Source: Candidatus Aminicenantota bacterium
GTDB taxonomy: Bacteria > Acidobacteriota > Aminicenantia > UBA2199
Length of the DNA: 37,471 nucleotides
Assembly: GCA_030610885.1 (NCBI GenBank)
Contig: JAUWQW010000011.1
Location: 1-37,471, forward strand
Direction of reading: 5' to 3'
The notes beneath the pieces are model-generated. The model searched no databases and had not been told where the DNA came from. It saw only the letters and a program-made list of their open reading frames with translations. Shown one piece after another: positions 33,192-37,471 of this stretch. How positions within the stretch are numbered: position 1 is the stretch's first letter; every line of letters starts with the position of its first letter. Both the position numbers and the translations under genes were made by a program.

Positions 33192-34130
33192 TTATTTTGT
33201 TTTTACCGGTACTTCTGATTGTTTTGTCGTGGCAATGATTATTATGCCGAGGATGACTATTAACATTCCACCGGTCTTTAAAACTGAAGGTATATATCCG
33301 AAAGAGATCAGGTCAAGTATTGTTACCAGCAGTGCATTGCTTCCGGCTATTGCAATTGCAGGACCGGCCGGGCCTTTTGTTACAGCAAGTTTTAATGTCA
33401 GCATTCCGAGCCCGAGGATAAACCCGGTTACAAATGATATTAAGATGCTCCCGAAATTCTCCAGACCGCTTAAGCCTCTTCCGGTCAGAAAGCTTATCCC
33501 AACTGAGAGAACTCCGAAAACTCCGGCGGAACGCCACAGGATCACAGACATTTTAATAGAATTTGCACCTTTCTCGCCGGAATATTTTAGCAAAAAATTT
33601 GTTGCCCCGAACAGGAACATGGTTGTTATCCCAAAGAAAATTCCTTTGAAGCTGGCAATGGAGTTACTCCCGGATGCGATCAAACTGATCCCTGCTATGA
33701 TTATGATCATCCCCCACAGTTGGAAATTGTTCAGTTTTTCACGGAGAAGAATCAAGGCTAAAAGGGCGACAAGCATTGAGTTGGCAGAAGTTATTGAGAC
33801 GATCGGCCCTTTGGCAAAGGGGTCGGTAATAAAACCTATTTTTAAGGTCAGCATACCGAGGGCAAGTGTTATGCCTGAGATAATCCCGAAAACTGAAAAG
33901 TTTTTGCCCGGGTTTTTTTGATTATTTTTTTTGTACGGTTTAAATAGGGCAGGAGCTATCACCCCGAGGACCCCCATCCCGACACACAGTAGCATTATAG
34001 ATGAGACGGATGAGTTGACATTTTTCCCTGTGAGTTCTCCGATATAACCAAGGATGAAATTTGTCATCCCGAAAAGTATAAAAGTAGCAAAAGCATAAAA
34101 CATCCACGAATTTTTTAGTCTTATTAACAT
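33192..34130 (-). CDS. EamA/DMT-superfamily permease
   Basis: Inner-membrane protein of 312 residues with about ten hydrophobic helices arranged as two homologous halves; the duplicated element GMLTLK, followed by a serine/asparagine-rich helix, occurs in each half. DMT permeases move sugars, amino acids or other metabolites; the substrate is unknown. Base composition is markedly richer in G+C (one sampled 60-base line is 53% against 28% in a line of the flavoprotein gene), with CCG and GGG usage unlike the neighbours, a sign of recent transfer. There is no strong ribosome site. A long plus-strand frame in the same place is only its shadow. Confidence 0.82.
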   Translation of the reverse strand: MLIRLKNSWMFYAFATFILFGMTNFILGYIGELTGKNVNSSVSSIMLLCVGMGVLGVIAPALFKPYKKNNQKNPGKNFSVFGIISGITLALGMLTLKIGFITDPFAKGPIVSITSANSMLVALLALILLREKLNNFQLWGMIIIIAGISLIASGSNSIASFKGIFFGITTMFLFGATNFLLKYSGEKGANSIKMSVILWRSAGVFGVLSVGISFLTGRGLSGLENFGSILISFVTGFILGLGMLTLKLAVTKGPAGPAIAIAGSNALLVTILDLISFGYIPSVLKTGGMLIVILGIIIIATTKQSEVPVKTK

Positions 34131-34244
34131 AGTTAATCCCGTTTTTCAGTTCGAAAAATACAATTGTATCATATAAAACTGTTTTTTATTAAATCCGGAG
34201 CACGAAGAATAAAATTAAGTTCAAAATCCAAATGAGGAATACTA

Positions 34245-34268
34245 AGTATAAGTTTGAGTATAAGTTTG
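34245..34268 (+). repeat. Short tandem repeat, 12 bp x 2
   Basis: AGTATAAGTTTG occurs twice in succession, in the spacer between the permease and the broken outer-membrane gene. The rest of 34131-34325 shows no gene. Confidence 0.6.
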
Positions 34269-34325
34269 AGATTTAGTTTTTTACTTATAACTTGTCAAGT
34301 CCTTCTCTATGACAGTTTTTCATTC

Positions 34326-34356
34326 ATCTATTGACAACTAACAATAATTCCACTAA
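34326..34356 (+). repeat. 31-bp direct repeat carrying a promoter, copy 1
   Basis: 28/31 identical to 35357-35387, in the same orientation, 1,031 bases apart. The pair flanks the broken outer-membrane gene. It contains the -35 element and spacer of the promoter at 34331-34359. Confidence 0.75.
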
Positions 34357-34359
34357 TAT
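34331..34359 (+). promoter_or_regulatory. Consensus promoter, leaderless, of the broken outer-membrane gene
   Basis: TTGACA (34331-34336), 17-base spacer, TAATAT (34354-34359). Predicted start of transcription is about 34366, exactly the A of the ATG. No Shine-Dalgarno exists. Confidence 0.65.
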
Positions 34360-34365
34360 TTCAAA

Positions 34366-35176
34366 ATGAAAGTTTATAGATTTTTATTATTCTATCTTTT
34401 AAGCATTTCATTATTTGGTATAGATAATATAAAAATAAATAGATCTGTTTCTCTGGATCTGGATTTATTGATGCGGGGGTACTCAATAAATGATCAGAGG
34501 ATTTATTGGAGTGGCCTTGAATTCACATTTGGCAGTGAGGCTGAAATAAATGCTGTTTTTTATTAATTTTAAACCCTGGATTTTTTCTATAGATATTGCT
34601 GTTGTAAACGGCGAGGAGAACAGAGATACCAATTCCGGTAAAGCGGGAATTGGTAGAATAGGGATTGAGTTAAAAAAATTTAAACTAGGTTTTTCTATAA
34701 AAGAGCATGACGGATTAGGATCGGAATGGCAAAAAATCTACAAAAGCCATACGGGGTTTGACTTTTGGATTGGTCTTTCACCATTCGAATTGTCAGGAGA
34801 GTTTATTTGGGATGAATACGGGTTTAAAAGGGAATTTGACGAAAATGTGATATTTTGGCCCAGCAGTATATATTACAGAGAACTTTTTTATCAATATGGA
34901 ACTCCTATAGAGGGTAAAGGCGGTTATATTAACTTAAAAATAAATTTAAAAAAAGTATTACTGAATTTGAATTACGGTGAATATCATCCCCAAGAGATTG
35001 GGAATATATATCACGACAATGTTATAAAGAGGTTTATACTAAAAACTTGCTGGTATCCAATTAGTGATTTTTCTGTTTTTTTTAGTGTGGTACTGGAAAG
35101 TGAGAAAGAGGAAAAGAGTTGGAGTCAGGGAGCAAAAAGTATTGCCGGATTGTTCGGGATTCAATTTGAACTTTAG
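34366..35176 (+). pseudogene. Outer-membrane beta-barrel-like protein gene with a frameshift
   Basis: Two consecutive frames read as one protein. The first (34366-34566) has a signal peptide MKVYRFLLFYLLSISLFG and beta-strand-like text up to GSEAEINAV. The second continues to a stop at 35174-35176 with alternating hydrophobic strands and a final IAGLFGIQFEL. The break is at a run of six T (34556-34561): removing one T gives the smooth joint EAEINAVFINFKPWIFSID and a protein of about 269 residues. The family is not recognised; a small barrel or a capsule/exopolysaccharide-associated porin would fit. It could be a real mutation, phase variation or a sequencing error in the homopolymer. A reading from the internal ATG at 34550 would lose the signal peptide. 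Confidence 0.7.
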
Positions 35177-35309
35177 TAATTTACCCTATTTTTTATATTC
35201 GGTAAACCTGTGTCATTTGGCGTGCTGCTATAAAAATAAACACAACTTCTATAAAACAAAAATTTGGTTGTTATTATTTTAGTATTCATTTAATGTGAAT
35301 TTTGAGATT

Positions 35310-35558
35310 TTATTTTTTGCAATCTTTTTTATGGATATGTTCATCATTTTTTATAAATCTATTGACAATGAACAATAATTCCCCTAAATTGATACTTCCA
35401 GTACCAATAGATCTATAATTTTTAAAATGATCGGATCTGGAAGTGATTTTGGTGTAAGACACAATATAAATTCCTTCATAAAAGTTTTTAAATCTACCAA
35501 GCCCATACCTGAAGATGCGGTCCCAATTTTGTTCACTTTTAATTCTTAAATGACATTC
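35310..35558 (-). pseudogene. Start-less fragment of an unrecognised gene
   Basis: An 82-codon open stretch between stops on the minus strand reads like real protein (for example NWDRIFRYGLGRFKNFYEGI, then SIGTGSINLGELLFIVNRF), with a balanced mix of charged and aromatic residues. It contains no ATG, and the upstream stop is directly adjacent. It is most likely a truncated remnant of a transferred gene. I do not recognise the family. Chance openness cannot be excluded at this length. Confidence 0.35.
35357..35387 (+). repeat. 31-bp direct repeat carrying a promoter-like core, copy 2
   Basis: 28/31 identical to 34326-34356. TTGACA (35362-35367), a 17-base spacer and TAAATT (35385-35390) keep the promoter shape, but no gene starts directly after it. 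Confidence 0.75.
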
Positions 35559-35578
35559 TTATAAAAAGATGATAAAAT
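35550..35578 (+). promoter_or_regulatory. Promoter of the DUF1028 gene
   Basis: ATGACA (35550-35555), 17-base spacer, TAAAAT (35573-35578). Transcription from about 35585, so the leader of about 10 bases holds only the AGAGAGG ribosome site. Confidence 0.5.
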
Positions 35579-35594
35579 TCATAGAGAGGTTAAA

Positions 35595-36593
35595 ATGGTA
35601 AAGAAATTATTTTATTATGCCCTTGGATTAATTTTTATTCTTTGCATTATTTCTTTGGATCTTTCGGCCACTTACTCCATTGTTGCGTACGATAAAGGAA
35701 ACGGCCAGATAGGGGTTGCAGTCCAGTCACATTGGTTTTCTGTTGGCTCATTGGTATTATGGGCTGAATCAGGAGTTGGAGCAGTAGCGACACAATCGTT
35801 TGTGGAACCTTCCTATGGACCCCTTGGATTGGAATTGATGCGAACAGGAAAATCAGCTCAGCTGGCTTTGAAAGGTTTGTTGGCTTCTGACCCCCATGCT
35901 GATGTTCGTCAGGTAGCTATGGTAGATATCAGGTGTAATGTTGCAGTTCATACTGGGAAGATGTGCATTTCCGAAGCTGGCCATTGCTCGAAAAAGTATT
36001 CTGGAGGTGCATTCACCTGTCAGGCCAATATGATGGAAAAAAATACTGTTTGGAAAGCCATGCAAAAGGCATATGAAAATACAAAGGGAGAACTGGTGGA
36101 CAGGCTACTGGCAGCTCTGGAAGCAGCAGAAGCCGAAGGAGGGGATATCAGAGGGAAGCAGTCTGCTGCAATACTGGTGGTTAGAGTCAAACCCAGTGGT
36201 TCTCCATGGAATGACAGAATATATGACCTTCGGGTAGATGACCATATGAGTCCTTTGAAAGAGTTGAGGCGTTTAGTAACTGTGGCAAAGGCTTATAATC
36301 ATATGAATAGAGGGGATGGTTATTTGACTGTAAACAAAACCGAAGATGCGCTGAGAGAGTATTCCACAGCCATGAAGATATATCCTGGTAACCCGGAGAT
36401 GATGTTCTGGCCGGCTGTTACAATGGCATCTTCAGGTAAAGTAGAACAGAGCGTACCCCTTTTTAAAAAGGTATTCATACAGGATAGGAGATGGGCGGAA
36501 TTACTGAAACGCCTCCCTGCTGTGGGGCAGTTCCCCAAAGACAAAGCATTGATGAAAAGAATCCTATCATTAGTACCGAATAAAAAGAGGTAG
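35595..36593 (+). CDS. Secreted DUF1028 (Ntn-hydrolase-like) protein with TPR-like tail
   Basis: A 332-residue protein. A signal peptide (about 1-25) ends DLSA and is followed directly by TYSIVAYDKGNGQIGVAVQS, the hallmark start of DUF1028, a family with an Ntn-hydrolase-like fold. The conserved AESGVGAVATQSFVEPSYGP, the cysteine-containing segment (CISEAGHCSKKYSGGAFTCQ) and GGDIRGKQSAAILVV also fit. From about 225 the chain is helical and resembles tetratricopeptide repeats. Its function in this family is not established; an amidohydrolase-type activity outside the cytoplasm is inferred. G+C is higher than in the core genes of the window, as for the permease. Followed by a membrane protein gene 18 bases later. 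Confidence 0.8.
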   Translation: MVKKLFYYALGLIFILCIISLDLSATYSIVAYDKGNGQIGVAVQSHWFSVGSLVLWAESGVGAVATQSFVEPSYGPLGLELMRTGKSAQLALKGLLASDPHADVRQVAMVDIRCNVAVHTGKMCISEAGHCSKKYSGGAFTCQANMMEKNTVWKAMQKAYENTKGELVDRLLAALEAAEAEGGDIRGKQSAAILVVRVKPSGSPWNDRIYDLRVDDHMSPLKELRRLVTVAKAYNHMNRGDGYLTVNKTEDALREYSTAMKIYPGNPEMMFWPAVTMASSGKVEQSVPLFKKVFIQDRRWAELLKRLPAVGQFPKDKALMKRILSLVPNKKR

Positions 36594-36611
36594 TTTTTTT
36601 ATGATGGAATA

Positions 36612-37292
36612 ATGGAACTAATTATCGTTAAAGCTGCCCCGGCTGGAGTTTACATTGCATTCAGCATTGCTCTTTATATCTGGCATGTGGCCACATCGAT
36701 ACTTGGTGTTTTCATTGCCGACTATTTCAATATCAGTGATTTCAATCCTGACATAAAAAATGATTTAAAAAAAATGAGCATATGCTCTTTTATAGCATTA
36801 TCTATATTTCTTTCAGCACTCTATATTGCTCAACACCCATGGATATTTCCAATTTATGTTTTATTATTCTTTTTTTCTCTAAAAATTGCCTATCTGGATT
36901 CAAACCAGGGTTTTTTGTTTACTATACTTGGGATCAATATGGCGGGAATGGTTGGTTTTATTTCCATTGTTAAATGGATAAATTTGAAAGGCATGTTTTT
37001 TCTATACCTGATTTTCTTTATTGCTTTTTTAATTCTATATCAAAAAAATCAAAGAATAGTTAAAGAAAACAAAGAAATAGAGAGAATAAGAGAACATAAT
37101 ATCCGTAACATAGTCAAGCTTAACCCGAATTTCACCACATTTTGCTATCAATGTGTATTTTACAGTCAGGACATAAAGCGTTGTCAATTAAAAATCGATG
37201 GAAAAGAGGTCAATGAAATCATAATTAATCAAAGAACCTATTGCACCTCATTTAAACAAAATCCCACAAACAATCTACGGACTAAATATTAA
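36612..37292 (+). CDS. Unrecognised membrane protein with four-cysteine tail
   Basis: A 226-residue protein with about five hydrophobic segments between residues 5 and 145, a charged coiled stretch (about 147-170) and a hydrophilic C-terminus in which Cys178, Cys181, Cys191 and Cys211 have CxxC-x9-C-x19-C spacing, suited to a zinc or Fe-S site. I know no family for the whole protein. It lies 18 bases after the DUF1028 gene in the same direction, so the two may be co-expressed. The ATG at 36612 lacks a clear ribosome site; two ATGs just upstream (36601, 36604) run into a stop after three codons. Confidence 0.6.
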   Translation: MELIIVKAAPAGVYIAFSIALYIWHVATSILGVFIADYFNISDFNPDIKNDLKKMSICSFIALSIFLSALYIAQHPWIFPIYVLLFFFSLKIAYLDSNQGFLFTILGINMAGMVGFISIVKWINLKGMFFLYLIFFIAFLILYQKNQRIVKENKEIERIREHNIRNIVKLNPNFTTFCYQCVFYSQDIKRCQLKIDGKEVNEIIINQRTYCTSFKQNPTNNLRTKY

Positions 37293-37314
37293 AATCCATT
37301 TTGATTAAGTATAA

Positions 37315-37343
37315 TGTCTAATGTTGAGACCTGTACTCAAGCC
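37315..37343 (+). repeat. Dispersed repeat, right copy bracketing the 3' island
   Basis: Begins TGTCTAATGTTGAGACCTG; 26/29 identical to 33152-33180 in direct orientation. With the bases before it (AA), it matches 19 of 21 positions in the right arm of the inverted repeat at 24753-24780. Confidence 0.8.
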
Positions 37344-37372
37344 TCTTAAAAAATGTTAAACAACATCAAACC

Positions 37373-37471
37373 TTAGAAAGTAAAACCAAAGCTATTGCTC
37401 CTTCCCATATAGGGATCTTCCTCATCATAGTAGATCCCGTCTCCCAGGCTCAGGTTTCCGGCCAGCCGAAG
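37373..37471 (-). CDS. C-terminal end of an outer-membrane beta-barrel protein (partial)
   Basis: The minus-strand frame is open from the window edge to TAA at 37375-37373, giving 32 residues (LAGNLSLGDGIYYDEEDPYM, then a terminal FGFTF). A final strand with alternating hydrophobics and a terminal Phe is the classical signal recognised by the BAM complex. Family unknown. The sequence is richer in G+C than the core of the window. A weak hairpin (ATGTT/AACAT) followed by T residues lies past the stop at about 37350-37366 on this strand. Confidence 0.55.
   Translation of the reverse strand, partial: LRLAGNLSLGDGIYYDEEDPYMGRSNSFGFTF

Larger units (their letters stand above)
35177..35594. other. 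Intergenic region with decayed sequence
   Basis: About 420 bases without an intact gene. It holds the second direct repeat (35357-35387), a start-less minus-strand gene fragment (35310-35558), an 8-bp inverted pair ACTTCCAG/CTGGAAGT near 35394-35443, and the promoter of the DUF1028 gene at its right end. Confidence 0.5.

Noticed and set aside
33151-33921. A 256-codon plus-strand frame opposite the DMT permease
   Set aside because: It is the antisense shadow of a convincing ten-helix permease, has no ribosome site, and its translation is rich in Pro/Ile strings with no family resemblance. The higher G+C simply removes stop codons.
34550-34565. Programmed ribosomal frameshifting at the T6 run of the outer-membrane gene
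   Set aside because: A +1 shift would be required, and no stimulatory stem or stop-codon context typical of programmed sites is visible; mutation, phase variation or sequencing error is simpler.
1-37471. CRISPR arrays, tRNA or rRNA genes
   Set aside because: No regularly spaced repeats, and no cloverleaf or rRNA-like segments were recognised in any intergenic region, though small RNAs cannot be excluded without folding or covariance searches.

Overview
The window comes from an AT-rich (roughly 30% G+C by eye) diderm bacterium. LptD shows a lipopolysaccharide-bearing outer membrane, MurF shows peptidoglycan, and a twin-arginine Fe-S oxidoreductase, an NfnAB-type transhydrogenase and glutamate dehydrogenase suggest an anaerobic or fermentative, amino-acid-using life. 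I cannot place the phylum. A low-GC candidate-phylum or Aminicenantes-like diderm would fit, but that is a guess. No rRNA, tRNA or CRISPR array was seen.

Layout. 1-3684: the end of an upstream gene, a tiny abandoned reading frame, then a divergent pair of exported sugar enzymes (aldose 1-epimerase and a GH63-like glycosidase). 3702-7318 (minus): a phoH-pgpH-ybeY operon for RNA processing and cyclic-di-AMP turnover. 7629-10383 (plus): a dedicated acyl carrier protein followed by two tandem alpha-oxoamine synthases; the second is a clear Kbl and the first a diverged paralogue. 10396-12651: a DDAH-like amidinohydrolase and a Tat-exported aldo/keto reductase carrying a 2x[4Fe-4S] tail. 12778-16580 (minus): nfnA-nfnB and gdhA, a ferredoxin/NADPH/glutamate module. 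16667-21819 (minus): a large REC-REC-dikinase-like protein, a double-domain ThyX and a P-loop nucleotide-kinase-like protein. 22028-29037 (plus): an orphan PAS histidine kinase, murF, lptD, an NDP-sugar reductase and a GT4 glycosyltransferase, mainly cell-envelope assembly. 29054-33120: an exported PHP-family hydrolase, then a flavin disulfide reductase with a CDF metal exporter.

The last 4 kb differ. Between two direct copies of a short repeat (33152-33180 and 37315-37343) lie a DMT-family permease with clearly higher G+C, a frameshifted outer-membrane protein gene, a start-less gene fragment, a secreted DUF1028 protein and an unrecognised membrane protein with a four-cysteine tail. The same repeat family forms a perfect 28-bp inverted repeat between murF and lptD, and a relic of it supplies the stop codon of one gene and the first codons of the next at about 27930. 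This mobile repeat family and the island it brackets are the clearest sign of genome plasticity here.

Regulation. Many genes have a near-consensus sigma-70 promoter with exactly 17 bases between TTGACA-like and TATAAT-like boxes. At three genes (P-loop protein, lptD, broken outer-membrane gene) the predicted transcription start falls on or within a few bases of the start codon and no Shine-Dalgarno is present, so leaderless mRNAs are likely. The most function-rich puzzles are the acyl-carrier-protein/oxoamine-synthase operon and the REC-REC-dikinase protein.
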